Below, one piece after another: positions 17,013 through 25,394 of a DNA stretch of 39,489 nucleotides. The stretch lies in the NCBI GenBank assembly GCA_045538075.1, contig JAZSQT010000166.1:1-39489 (forward strand), read 5' to 3'. This stretch comes from JAZSQT01 sp045538075 (GTDB lineage Bacteria; Chrysiogenota; Deferribacteres; Deferribacterales; Mucispirillaceae). The translations under genes and the position numbers were made by a program. A model generated the notes under the pieces. The model was not told the DNA's origin. It was given only the letters and a program-made list of their open reading frames with translations, and ran no database searches. The stretch's first letter is position 1. Each line of letters starts with the position of its first letter.

Positions 17013-17765
17013 ATGAAGAAATTTTTTCTTTTACCATTGTCGTTGATGACAATATCTTGTGCTACAACTTCTGGAGATGCTGTTAATAAAAGTATTTCTA
17101 ACATTAATGAAGAACTTGTTATAGTGCAAAAATCTATTACAGACAACCAAATGAGTATTGAAGATTTAAAAACTGCAAATTCTACTGCCAATGCAGATAT
17201 TATTGCAAATACAGATGCTATTGCCGAATTACGTTCAGAAATTGCATATTTAAGTAATGAGATAATGATACTTAAAAGTGGTGGCACCCTTCCAACTGAT
17301 TCATCAACAGTAAATAAAGCTAACAATAATATTGCAGATGCCCAAAAATCAGGCGACCAACAAATCATAATCATAGAAGATTCTTCAGCAGCAAAAAATA
17401 GTATATATTCTTATGCAATTGAACTTAAAAGACAGCGTAAATATAAAGAAGCTCGTGAAAAATTTCAAGAGTTTATAGATAAATATCCAAAAGATGAATT
17501 AGCAGGAAATGCTCAATATTGGATAGGAGAAACTTATTATTCCGTTGATGATATGAAGAATGCCTTATCTTCTTTTGAGTTAGTTATTAACAAATATCCA
17601 AAATCTAACAAAGTTCCAGATGCAATGCTAAAAATTGGATACGTATATCACAATATGGGACAAAAAGATTCTGCCGTTAAAGAATTAAAATCTTTAGTTA
17701 AAAAATATCCAAAAACTAAATCGGCAGATTTAGCAAGGGAAAAGCTCAAATCTTGGGGAGCATAA
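17013..17765 (+). CDS. cpoB: CpoB/YbgF-like lipoprotein, coiled coil plus TPR
   Basis: A 250-residue exported lipoprotein: signal peptide with lipobox MTISC (lipidated C16), a short coiled coil (about 25-95; regular heptad-like ISNINEELVIVQKSI), a linker, and three C-terminal TPRs (about 130-245; YSYAIELKRQRKYKEAREKF, AQYWIGETYYSVDDMKNALS). This is the CpoB (YbgF) layout, which links outer-membrane constriction by Tol-Pal to peptidoglycan synthesis at the septum. E. coli CpoB is periplasmic and not lipidated, so the lipobox is a variant. GAGG lies 10 bases before the ATG. No tol or pal gene is adjacent; it instead follows cheV and ends at a strong terminator. Confidence 0.85.
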   Translation: MKKFFLLPLSLMTISCATTSGDAVNKSISNINEELVIVQKSITDNQMSIEDLKTANSTANADIIANTDAIAELRSEIAYLSNEIMILKSGGTLPTDSSTVNKANNNIADAQKSGDQQIIIIEDSSAAKNSIYSYAIELKRQRKYKEAREKFQEFIDKYPKDELAGNAQYWIGETYYSVDDMKNALSSFELVINKYPKSNKVPDAMLKIGYVYHNMGQKDSAVKELKSLVKKYPKTKSADLAREKLKSWGA

Positions 17766-17792
17766 TTTAAATTTGATAGTTTTACTTATAAT

Positions 17793-17831
17793 AAAGTCAG
17801 AGATATTTTTTATATTTCTGACTTTTTTTTT
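17793..17831 (+). terminator. Rho-independent terminator after cpoB
   Basis: The stem AAAGTCAGA-GATA pairs with TAT-TCTGACTTT around a T-rich loop and is followed by a run of T. It starts about 28 bases after the cpoB stop. Confidence 0.88.
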
Positions 17832-17989
17832 ATAATTTATCTACATTTAAAAGCACGAAAAAATCTTTATTTCTTTTAAGTAAAATTCAAATAATTATTA
17901 CAACAAATGAGATATTATTTAATCTATAAAAAATATTGTTATCAGATTTATGTTAAATAATCTCAATAAATTATAGAAAAATTTAGCCC

Positions 17990-18020
17990 TAAAATTGTTA
18001 TATTTTGGTAAAAATTTCAC
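17990..18020 (+). repeat. dispersed intergenic repeat, copy C (diverged)
   Basis: Matches the minus-strand reading of copy A at 27 of 31 positions and then loses similarity (CACTAC instead of CGTCCT). It sits about 170 bases upstream of the TrkA-like start, in the same orientation. Confidence 0.65.
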
Positions 18021-18127
18021 TACTACATTTTACTTAGATTACTTAGTCGTTACACTTCCTTGTAAAGCATTATGATATGTAATAATTTTTATAATTTACC
18101 ATCTTTATAATTTTTAACTATTCTTTT

Positions 18128-18156
18128 TTGACAACTTCAATTAAAAATATTATGAT
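18128..18156 (+). promoter_or_regulatory. sigma-70 promoter of the trkA-like/antiporter operon
   Basis: TTGACA (18128-18133), exactly 17 bases, then TATGAT (18151-18156); the -35 is perfect and the -10 matches 5 of 6. Transcription would start about 18163, giving a leader of about 24 bases with TGGAG 5 bases before the ATG. Confidence 0.82.
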
Positions 18157-18186
18157 ACTTTTAATATCAACATTTATGGAGATACT

Positions 18187-19605
18187 ATGGACAGCAAAAA
18201 AATTCTTCTTTTTGGACTTGGGCTTTTTCAGCGTCAGTTAATAGTATCTCTATTAAAGAATAATAATTGTTTAATAGTTGATTCAAACAAAGAAAATCTT
18301 AATAATTTCTGTTCAAATAACCCTAAAGCAGTAGCTATTGAAGGCGAAGCCTCAAGTATTGTTACATGGAAGAAGATTAATACAGCAGATATTAGTCATA
18401 TCGTATCTTCAATTCAAGACCATGATGTAGTTATAGAAATATGTCGCATTACAAGAGAAGTATATAATTTGCAGATTCCTTTAATAATTTTATGGCATCG
18501 TGATGACATAGATGGTAAGGAATTTGAAAAATACGGTGCAAAGGTTATTAATCCTATGCTAATAGGTATTGAAGCTATAGAAAGTGTTATTGACAAAAAT
18601 TATACTCGCCCATCAAATATTGGTTTAGGTATGGGAGAAATTGTAGAAGTTTCAATATTAAGACGTTCTCATATAGTTGATAGAAAGATGCGTTACTTAC
18701 GCCCTAGCCGTTGGAGAGTTGCAGCAGCTTATAGAGAAGGCAAATTTATCGTGCCAGACGGTGATTTTCAGTTGAAAATTGGCGATAGAGCTATACTAAT
18801 TGGCGACCCTAAAGTTGTTGAAAATATAGTTAATATTTTAATGAAAGGCACACCAGAATTTCCACTACAATACGGACAAGTTTTTGGAGTTTTAGCAGAC
18901 AATTTACGAGAAAAAGATATACTTGAGCTTTTTAGCTTTAATACTAAAACAAAAAGCAGAAAATTTCTTTATTACGATATTGATAAACAAAAACTCAAAC
19001 CAGAAGATGAAATTAATACTTTAAAAGAATACGGTATAGAAAAAGGTGGTGATTTAAAAAATTTTAGAGGTATTACTTATATTAAGGATATTGGCTTAAT
19101 TGCAATTTCTGGTATGGATAAATTTTCTATACGAAACTTAAAAATGAGATACTTTTTTAAAAAATCCCATTGTCCTTTTCTTATTACAAGAGGAGTATAT
19201 CCTTATTCTGAAGTAGTAATTTCTTTTAATGGCAATATACCAGATAGGCTTTTAGAATTAGGAGCAGAAATTGCATCTTTATTTGATATACCATTTAAGA
19301 TTGTATTTGTTGTGCCACCAAAAGCGTTAAAAACTAAAAGTGATGAAAATGATATAAAAATTAGACAAAATCTAATTACAGATTATGAAAATATTACGAG
19401 ACATAAGGTAAAATATCATCTTATTGAGGGTAACCCAGTTAAAGAAACATTAAATTTAATTGGCAAAAAAAAGGATTTATTACTAATTGTTTCTGCTGAT
19501 TCAAGCGATACTATTAGTCTTTTAAATCCTCACGTGCCTTATCTTCTTGCTGCAAGAAGTAGCGTTAGTGTCCTCGTATTGCCTGACGAGCAATCAAATG
19601 AATGA
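18187..19605 (+). CDS. TrkA-N/RCK-C regulatory protein with USP-like C-terminus
   Basis: A 472-residue soluble protein with a Rossmann NAD-binding TrkA-N domain (about 4-130; LLFGLGLFQ), an RCK-C domain (about 140-220; IVPDGDFQLKIGDRAILIGD), a middle segment, and a C-terminal region from about 330 (VVISFNGNIPDRLLELGAEI ... ARSSVSVLVLP) that looks like a universal-stress-protein alpha/beta fold. Such proteins gate cation transporters by binding NAD(H) or nucleotides. The next gene encodes a CPA2 antiporter with no RCK tail of its own and overlaps this one by 8 bases, so the pair probably forms one two-subunit transporter. The start ATG has TGGAG 5 bases upstream. The USP assignment is by pattern only. 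Confidence 0.8.
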   Translation: MDSKKILLFGLGLFQRQLIVSLLKNNNCLIVDSNKENLNNFCSNNPKAVAIEGEASSIVTWKKINTADISHIVSSIQDHDVVIEICRITREVYNLQIPLIILWHRDDIDGKEFEKYGAKVINPMLIGIEAIESVIDKNYTRPSNIGLGMGEIVEVSILRRSHIVDRKMRYLRPSRWRVAAAYREGKFIVPDGDFQLKIGDRAILIGDPKVVENIVNILMKGTPEFPLQYGQVFGVLADNLREKDILELFSFNTKTKSRKFLYYDIDKQKLKPEDEINTLKEYGIEKGGDLKNFRGITYIKDIGLIAISGMDKFSIRNLKMRYFFKKSHCPFLITRGVYPYSEVVISFNGNIPDRLLELGAEIASLFDIPFKIVFVVPPKALKTKSDENDIKIRQNLITDYENITRHKVKYHLIEGNPVKETLNLIGKKKDLLLIVSADSSDTISLLNPHVPYLLAARSSVSVLVLPDEQSNE

Positions 19606-20776
19606 AACTGAAGCTATCATTTTATTCTTAATGGCGATAGGTGCTTTTTTTATGCCTTTTATTAGTAGAAGGCTAATGTTACCATCTGCTGTTGGAGAAA
19701 TTATATTTGGTATGTTAATTGGAACATTTATTAACGTTAATAGTTCTTCAACAATTTTTATTGATTATTTTAGTGGTTTCGGCTTTCTCCTTTTAATGTA
19801 TTTAGCAGGTTTAGAGCTAAATTTTGATAAACTTCGCATTACTCCAAAAAAAGATATATGGCTATACTTAATAATGTTTTGGATAATGGGTGGGTTATCA
19901 ATATCTGTATCGCTATATTTTGGTTATAATTTAGCTTTTTCTTTGATTTTTGTTACTACTGGTTTAGGTTTATTATTTCCAGTTTTAAAAGATAGTGGTC
20001 TTTTAAAATCAGATTTTGGTCAAAATATTCTTATTATTGCAATGATTGGTGAGATTTTAACGTTAATAGGTATTACACTAATTACAATATTTTATAAACA
20101 CGGTTTTTCTATAAGCACATTAATTAATATTGCGTATATTGTAGCTTTTTTTATATTTATTTACTTAATTATGAGAATTACAAAAACTACTCTTTGGTGG
20201 AATCCAAATTGGCAATCAATTTTCTTGCGTGTTGGCAACCCTACAGAAACTGGCATAAGAGCAAATTTCGTAATTTTATTTTTCTTTGTTGCCCTTGCCT
20301 CTATTATAGGTATAACTGCTGTTGTCGGTGCATTTATTGGAGGTATGTTATTTGCCCTTGTTTTTCCTGGTCGTGCTGGAGTGTTAGAAAAACTTGAAGG
20401 CGTTGGTTACGGTTTTTTTATACCAATATTTTTTATTTCTGTTGGTATGAATTTTTCATTTTCTGATTTTCTTCAATCATCTGTGCTAATTTTTGCATTA
20501 ATAATTACTGGAATAATGTTTTTATTAAGGATTATTAGTAGTCTAACATTATTCTTTACAAGTATAGGACATAATAAAGTAATTTTAGTTGCCTTAGGCA
20601 TATCTTTTCCTTTAACTATGCTTGTTGCTGTATCTTCAATTTGTTATGAAAGTGGCATAATTACTAAATCTCAATCATCATCTATATTACTTGCTGCAAT
20701 TATAACATCAATTTTATACCCTTGGTTTTTCAAAATTTTATCAGCAATCATTATTCCTAATACTGAAGAGGAATAA
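19598..20776 (+). CDS. CPA2-family cation/proton antiporter (Kef-type)
   Basis: A 392-residue integral membrane protein with about 12 hydrophobic helices, matching the Na+/H+ exchanger family: LMLPSAVGEIIFGMLIG in helix 2, LLLMYLAGLELNF, and GAFIGGMLFALVFP. It should exchange K+ or Na+ for protons in the inner membrane. Unlike E. coli KefB/C it ends right after the last helix with no RCK domain, which the upstream gene supplies. The ATG at 19598 is inside the end of that gene (8-base overlap), implying coupled translation; the longer frame from a TTG at 19547 is unlikely. Ion specificity is unknown. Confidence 0.87.
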   Translation: MNETEAIILFLMAIGAFFMPFISRRLMLPSAVGEIIFGMLIGTFINVNSSSTIFIDYFSGFGFLLLMYLAGLELNFDKLRITPKKDIWLYLIMFWIMGGLSISVSLYFGYNLAFSLIFVTTGLGLLFPVLKDSGLLKSDFGQNILIIAMIGEILTLIGITLITIFYKHGFSISTLINIAYIVAFFIFIYLIMRITKTTLWWNPNWQSIFLRVGNPTETGIRANFVILFFFVALASIIGITAVVGAFIGGMLFALVFPGRAGVLEKLEGVGYGFFIPIFFISVGMNFSFSDFLQSSVLIFALIITGIMFLLRIISSLTLFFTSIGHNKVILVALGISFPLTMLVAVSSICYESGIITKSQSSSILLAAIITSILYPWFFKILSAIIIPNTEEE

Positions 20777-21220
20777 TTTTAATTAATTTTCTTGAGTATT
20801 ATCTTTATCTAAATTTTCTAACGCATAATTTAAACATTGAATAACTAATTGGTTTAATGAAATTTTGTTATTATTGGCAAAATTGAATCATATAAGCATA
20901 ATATTCCACCACACATATAAGTTTACTAAAATTATTTAGCACTTTAAAAGTATAAATATGTTTTTTACTTCAAGTAGATATAATAATCAATTCACCTTAA
21001 ATAAATTGTAGCTTAATCATAAATAATTTCAGATTTAATAAATGTTTATGTAGTAGCATTGATATTGAAGATAACAAGGTAGCAACGATTTAAAAACTCT
21101 AAACTAAATTTATCGTATTATTTATAAATATAAAACTATATTTTTAAAATTTAACATTTATTTTCTTGACTTATTACATCTATTAAAACATCATTAAGTT
21201 AAAATTTTGGAGTTGATATA
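20777..21220. other. 444-base intergenic region
   Basis: AT-rich. Its first 110 bases hold an apparent gene remnant on the minus strand (see 20783-20887). The remainder shows no gene, no clear terminator, and only a partial promoter (TTGACT then a poor -10) before the dehydrogenase. Confidence 0.55.
20783..20887 (-). pseudogene. possible remnant of a HicB/ribbon-helix-helix antitoxin gene
   Basis: A 34-codon open stretch ends in TAA at 20783-20785 and is preceded by an in-frame TGA. Its translation includes NNNKISLNQLVIQCLNYALE, which resembles the C-terminal ribbon-helix-helix of HicB or CopG-type antitoxins (G-x-S-L-N-Q-x-I-x-x-x-L-x-x-A-L). No start codon, no N-terminal half and no partner toxin are visible. 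It would be a decayed tail of a toxin-antitoxin locus; chance similarity is possible at this length. Confidence 0.35.
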
Positions 21221-21985
21221 ATGAAAGATAAATTAGTCTTAATAACTGGTGCTTCCTCTGGAATAGGTAAAGCATGTGCAGAAATTTATGCAAAAAATGG
21301 TGCAAATCTTATATTAACTGCTCGTAGAAGCGATAAATTAAGAGAAGTAGCAAAAAATTTAGAGGAAAAATATAATATAAAGATAAATAATTATATTTTT
21401 GATGTTAGAGATAAACAAGCAGTTATTAGTTTTAGCAACGATTTAAAGGCATCAAATTTAATACCAGATATTTTTATAAATAATGCTGGGCTTGCAAAAG
21501 GTCAAGAGCCTATCTATAATGGCGATGCAGATAACTGGGATATTATGATTGATACAAATATTAAAGGCTTTTTATATATGTGTCGTGGAGTTGTTCCTTT
21601 AATGATGAAAAAAAATGAAGGAAGTATTATAAATCTTGGCAGTATTGCAGGCAGACAAGTTTATGCTGGTGGCAACGTATATAATGCTACAAAATTTGCT
21701 GTTAGGGCAATATCTGAAGCTACTAATATTGACTTATTAAATACTAATATTAGAGTATGCAACATAGAACCAGGAGCAGTTGAAACAGAATTTTCCCTTG
21801 TTAGATTTAATAACGATAAAGAAAAAGCAGATAACGTATATAAAGGTTTTAAGCCATTAGTTGCAGAAGATATTGCAAATATAATCTATTTTGTAACATC
21901 TTTACCACCTCATATAAATATACAAAACCTTTTAGTAACACCAACTGCACAAAGAAGTGTAAACTATATAAAGAGAGATTTATAA
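21221..21985 (+). CDS. short-chain dehydrogenase/reductase (YdfG-like)
   Basis: A 254-residue classical SDR using NADP(H). It has the cofactor motif TGASSGIG (9-16), NNAG (87-90) and the catalytic S141-Y154-K158, with basic ARRS after strand 2 pointing to NADP. Overall it resembles YdfG, which reduces 3-hydroxy acids and malonic semialdehyde, notably by PGAVETEFSLVRF. TGGAG lies 8 bases before the ATG. It is monocistronic, ending at a terminator shared with the convergent MCP gene. The substrate is a family-level guess. Confidence 0.88.
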   Translation: MKDKLVLITGASSGIGKACAEIYAKNGANLILTARRSDKLREVAKNLEEKYNIKINNYIFDVRDKQAVISFSNDLKASNLIPDIFINNAGLAKGQEPIYNGDADNWDIMIDTNIKGFLYMCRGVVPLMMKKNEGSIINLGSIAGRQVYAGGNVYNATKFAVRAISEATNIDLLNTNIRVCNIEPGAVETEFSLVRFNNDKEKADNVYKGFKPLVAEDIANIIYFVTSLPPHINIQNLLVTPTAQRSVNYIKRDL

Positions 21986-22035
21986 TATTTTTTAATTATC
22001 CGTCAATGCTTATACTTAATGAGTGGCAATAATAA

Positions 22036-22071
22036 AATAAAAAAGCAAGCCGTTTAGTAGCTTGCTTTTTT
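22036..22071. terminator. bidirectional Rho-independent terminator
   Basis: AAAAAAGCAAGC and GCTTGCTTTTTT pair around a 9-base loop, with A and T runs on both flanks, so it can end both the dehydrogenase transcript (+) and the MCP transcript (-). Confidence 0.9.
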
Positions 22072-22091
22072 ATTTATGAATATTATAGTTA

Positions 22092-24098
22092 TTAAGATTT
22101 AAATCTTTCAACCATCATTTTGAGTTTTTCTGTCATTTCTTGAAGATGAGTTACAGTAAGTGTTACTTCGTTAACTGCAGCATTACTTTCTTCAACTCCA
22201 CTAGCTATAACTTGAGTTTTATCACTAACATCTTGAATTGTATCAAACTGTCCAGTAACTGTTCCCACAATAGTAGTAGTATTTTCTCTCACGTTATAGA
22301 TACTTGAAATAACTTGTTCAAAACTTCTTGAAGTTTCATCAATTATCTGAACACCACTATTAACGGCAGATGCAGTTTCATTCATCTCTGCAGATGCCAT
22401 TTCAGACTCTTTTACAAGTGATGAAATAATTGTTTCAATTTCACTTGTAGCTTTTTGTGTCCTTTCTGCTAACTTTCTAACCTCATCAGCAACAACGGCA
22501 AAACCACGTCCAGCTTCTCCAGCACGAGCAGCCTCAATAGCAGCATTTAATGCAAGAAGGTTAGTTTGGTCTGCGATATCGTTAATAACATTTAAAATAT
22601 CACCAATTTGAGCAGAACTGTCTGAAAGTCTATTAATTGTATCTGAAAGAGATTCTGCTTTTTCATGAATGGCACTTATACTTTCACGAACATCTGATAA
22701 ACGTTTACTACCACTATCAGTTTCAACAGATGCGTCATTCATAATAGTAAGACACGTATTTAAATCAGCAACAGACATTTTTGAATCATCTCTAACGTGA
22801 TCCATATCTGTAACGATTGATGTAACTTCTTCTGTTTGAGAACCAAAAGTTGTTGATAACTCTTCCATTGTTGAAGCAAGCTCATTATTTGCAGAAGCAA
22901 GTTCATCTGCAGAACGTTTAACTTCTATAACAATTTCTTGAACATTTACTATAAATCTATTAAATGCAACTGCTAAATCAGAAAGTTCATCTTTACCATT
23001 TGCTGGGATACGTTTAGTTAAATCTCCATCACCACTTGTAAGAGAGTTAACTAAAACAATAAAGTTGTTAAGTGGTTTAATAACTGTTACGAACAAGAAT
23101 AAAATAACTAAACCACCAGTAGCGATAACTAAAAACATAAATACGATAGATGCAACACTTGATGCTCCTAATGAAGATGCTGCTTCAGTAGCAACTTCTT
23201 GTAATTCTCTATCAATTTCTATACCTATTTTATTATTTCCTTGAACCATTAAGTGGTTAAGCTCTATTCTTCTTTCAAAAGATTCTTTTTGACTTGTATA
23301 TAAATTGTAAGTCCAAGTTGCTGCTTTATCCATTATAATAATATTATTATTAATTTCTCTGAATAAAGCGACATTCTCTCTTAATACTAACGTATCATTT
23401 AATTCTTTTAGCAACTTTTCTGCATTTTTTAATGAGTTAATAGCAAGCCTTATTTGATTTGCATCAAAAGTTGCAACACCATACGTATAAAAATCTCTCG
23501 CTTTTAATCCATCTCTAAAAGCATTTGAAGCCCTTTCGTAATTGCCAGATAAAGTAATAGCATCATTAACATCTCTATCTCTAATAGCATTGTTTAACGC
23601 ATTACGAATATTAACACGCATTTTTTCAATTCTATCTTCTACAATAGCTGCAGCTTTGACAAATTCATTATTTTTCCCTAAATCTTCAAATAAAAACCCA
23701 GCTTGTTGCTCTGCCAAAGGAACGTATTCATTAACATATTTTTCTATATCAAGAACCTCTTTTGCAACTTCTGGCATAACTTCAACTACTTCAGGATCTT
23801 TTGCCATAGCAATTGCTTGAGACATAGTATCTTTAACAGATTTTAAATCTGATAATATACCATCGTAACCTTCTTTAGACGGTTTCAATAAATATACACG
23901 CATATTTGCTCTTGCACGTAATATGTCTGTAGAAAATTTTGTGCTTATAGAACTCATTTTTACGTATTTATCTCTAATATCAATAGACATACTTTCTGCA
24001 CTTGATGAAGCTATAGCAGAAAAAATAGCCATAACCATACCAATAAACAATAATAATGAAGTTCCTAAAATGATTTTTAGTGATATAGTGAAACGCAT
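22092..24098 (-). CDS. methyl-accepting chemotaxis protein
   Basis: A 668-residue chemoreceptor with a transmembrane helix at about 8-30, an all-helical periplasmic domain of about 270 residues, a second helix at about 312-340, a HAMP domain and a long signalling coiled coil whose tip reads DQTNLLALNAAIEAARAGEAGRGFAVVADEVRKLAERT. The sensory domain is two long helical bundles rather than Cache, which is HBM-like in size and texture; the ligand is unknown. The start ATG at 24098 has GGAGAG 7 bases upstream. There is no C-terminal NWETF-type CheR tether. It would signal through CheA and CheV/CheW. Confidence 0.95.
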   Translation of the reverse strand: MRFTISLKIILGTSLLLFIGMVMAIFSAIASSSAESMSIDIRDKYVKMSSISTKFSTDILRARANMRVYLLKPSKEGYDGILSDLKSVKDTMSQAIAMAKDPEVVEVMPEVAKEVLDIEKYVNEYVPLAEQQAGFLFEDLGKNNEFVKAAAIVEDRIEKMRVNIRNALNNAIRDRDVNDAITLSGNYERASNAFRDGLKARDFYTYGVATFDANQIRLAINSLKNAEKLLKELNDTLVLRENVALFREINNNIIIMDKAATWTYNLYTSQKESFERRIELNHLMVQGNNKIGIEIDRELQEVATEAASSLGASSVASIVFMFLVIATGGLVILFLFVTVIKPLNNFIVLVNSLTSGDGDLTKRIPANGKDELSDLAVAFNRFIVNVQEIVIEVKRSADELASANNELASTMEELSTTFGSQTEEVTSIVTDMDHVRDDSKMSVADLNTCLTIMNDASVETDSGSKRLSDVRESISAIHEKAESLSDTINRLSDSSAQIGDILNVINDIADQTNLLALNAAIEAARAGEAGRGFAVVADEVRKLAERTQKATSEIETIISSLVKESEMASAEMNETASAVNSGVQIIDETSRSFEQVISSIYNVRENTTTIVGTVTGQFDTIQDVSDKTQVIASGVEESNAAVNEVTLTVTHLQEMTEKLKMMVERFKS

Positions 24099-24398
24099 AT
24101 CTTTACTCTCCTTTTCATAATTATGGTTATGACTATAATTACAGTTACAGAGTTCATCACAACATAATTATTGTAAGTAAATATGAATATGTTATTCTAT
24201 TAATCATATATAACAATATAAACAACATATCAATTTAAATCCTATACCCAATTCCTTTAAATTACAAGTAAAAAATATTAAGATATAAGTAAACATTAAA
24301 CTAAAATAAATATTATAAGGAAATATATTATTTAGAGTTATATAAAAATATTATAGATTATATTAAATAAACTTAATATACAATACAAAATTATATCA

Positions 24399-24438
24399 TG
24401 AAATTGTTACATTTTGGTTAAAATTTCGTCCTAAAATT
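24399..24438 (+). repeat. dispersed intergenic repeat, copy B
   Basis: Matches 38 of 40 bases of the reverse complement of 15661-15700. It lies 82-122 bases upstream of the sigma-54 -24 element of flgF, the distance where enhancer-binding activator sites are usual, but the other two copies have no sigma-54 promoter beside them. Confidence 0.8.
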
Positions 24439-24520
24439 CTTATTTAATAATTTATCCCTATAATTTTTAAATTCACGAAAATATAAGTATTTTTTAGCCT
24501 ATATTTTAAATTGCAAATTT

Positions 24521-24536
24521 TGGCACGTTGTTTGCT
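24521..24536 (+). promoter_or_regulatory. sigma-54 promoter of flgFGA
   Basis: TGGCAC, five bases, TTGCT: a perfect match to the -24/-12 consensus TGGCACG-N4-TTGCW. The start of transcription would be near 24548, about 45 bases before the flgF ATG, and AGGAGG precedes the ATG by 5 bases. Confidence 0.92.
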
Positions 24537-24592
24537 TATATGTTTGCAGAGAGATTAAGAAGAAAATTTTTTCCTTATAAAAGGAGGTTAAA

Positions 24593-25360
24593 ATGGTTAA
24601 TGGTTTATACGTTTCAACTAGTGGTTTATTAATGCAACAGTCAAGATTAGATACTATATCTAATAATCTTGCCAATATGAACACTAATGCATTCAAAAAA
24701 GATATGGCAGTTTTTTCTGTATATAGACCAAAAGATGATAGATACCCACAAAACTATATACGTGAAAGCCATTATAACAAAACTATTAATACAGCCGTTA
24801 TGCTTGATGATATTGTTACAAATCATACTAACGGTCAAATTAAACAAACTAACAATAAATATGATTTTGCTTTAACTAAAGAAAATGCTTTCTTTGCTAT
24901 AGATACTGCTTGGGGCATTAGATATACGAGAGATGGAGCATTTACAAGAAATTCTGATGGCGATCTTGTTACTCAAGATGGATACCCTGTAATGTCAAGA
25001 AATGCACAAGGAACTGCAAATATAAATGTTCCTCAAAATGCTCGTTTTGAAACAGATGCTAACGGAAATATTTATATCAATGGAGTGCAAGCAGAACAAC
25101 TTTTAATTGTAGAATTTGATAATTTAGAAAATTTACAAAAAGTAGGTAGAAATCAATATGCAGCAGTAGATGTTGAACCAGTTGAATTAGATAATGCTGG
25201 TTTAAAGCAAGGATTTGTTGAAGGCTCAAACGTAAATCCTATATCTGAAATGGTGCAAATGATAGAAGCCTCAAGAGGATACGAATTGTATTCTAAAGCA
25301 GTTCAAACTTTTGATGAACTTGAAAGTCAAGCTGCTACAAAAATTTCAAGTCAAGCATAA
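24593..25360 (+). CDS. flgF: flagellar basal-body rod protein FlgF
   Basis: A 255-residue proximal/distal rod component of the FlgE/F/G family. It has the N-terminal rod motif SGLLMQQSRLDTISNNLANM, a central domain, and the C-terminal EMVQMIEASRGYELYSKAVQTFDE helix. Length and lack of a long insert favour FlgF over FlgE, and flgG follows immediately. AGGAGG is 5 bases before the ATG. It heads the operon downstream of the sigma-54 promoter and is exported by the flagellar type III system without a cleaved signal. Confidence 0.92.
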   Translation: MVNGLYVSTSGLLMQQSRLDTISNNLANMNTNAFKKDMAVFSVYRPKDDRYPQNYIRESHYNKTINTAVMLDDIVTNHTNGQIKQTNNKYDFALTKENAFFAIDTAWGIRYTRDGAFTRNSDGDLVTQDGYPVMSRNAQGTANINVPQNARFETDANGNIYINGVQAEQLLIVEFDNLENLQKVGRNQYAAVDVEPVELDNAGLKQGFVEGSNVNPISEMVQMIEASRGYELYSKAVQTFDELESQAATKISSQA

Positions 25361-25394
25361 AAAATAAAAGGTTAAAAGAAAGAAGGAGAATATT

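Larger units (their letters stand above)
17766..18186. other. 421-base intergenic region
   Basis: It starts with a Rho-independent terminator for cpoB and ends with a strong sigma-70 promoter for the TrkA-like gene. Between them lie an imperfect inverted repeat (about 17909-17964; TGAGATATTATTTAA against its near complement) and copy C of the dispersed repeat. No coding frame is convincing. Confidence 0.7.
24099..24592. other. 494-base divergent intergenic region
   Basis: It separates the MCP gene (-) from flgF (+). It contains copy B of the dispersed repeat, a sigma-54 promoter and the flgF leader with AGGAGG. On the MCP side I see no convincing promoter. No coding frame was found. Confidence 0.7.

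Noticed and set aside
23542..23820. 92-codon plus-strand frame inside the MCP gene
   Set aside because: Complement of helical coding sequence, no start signal.
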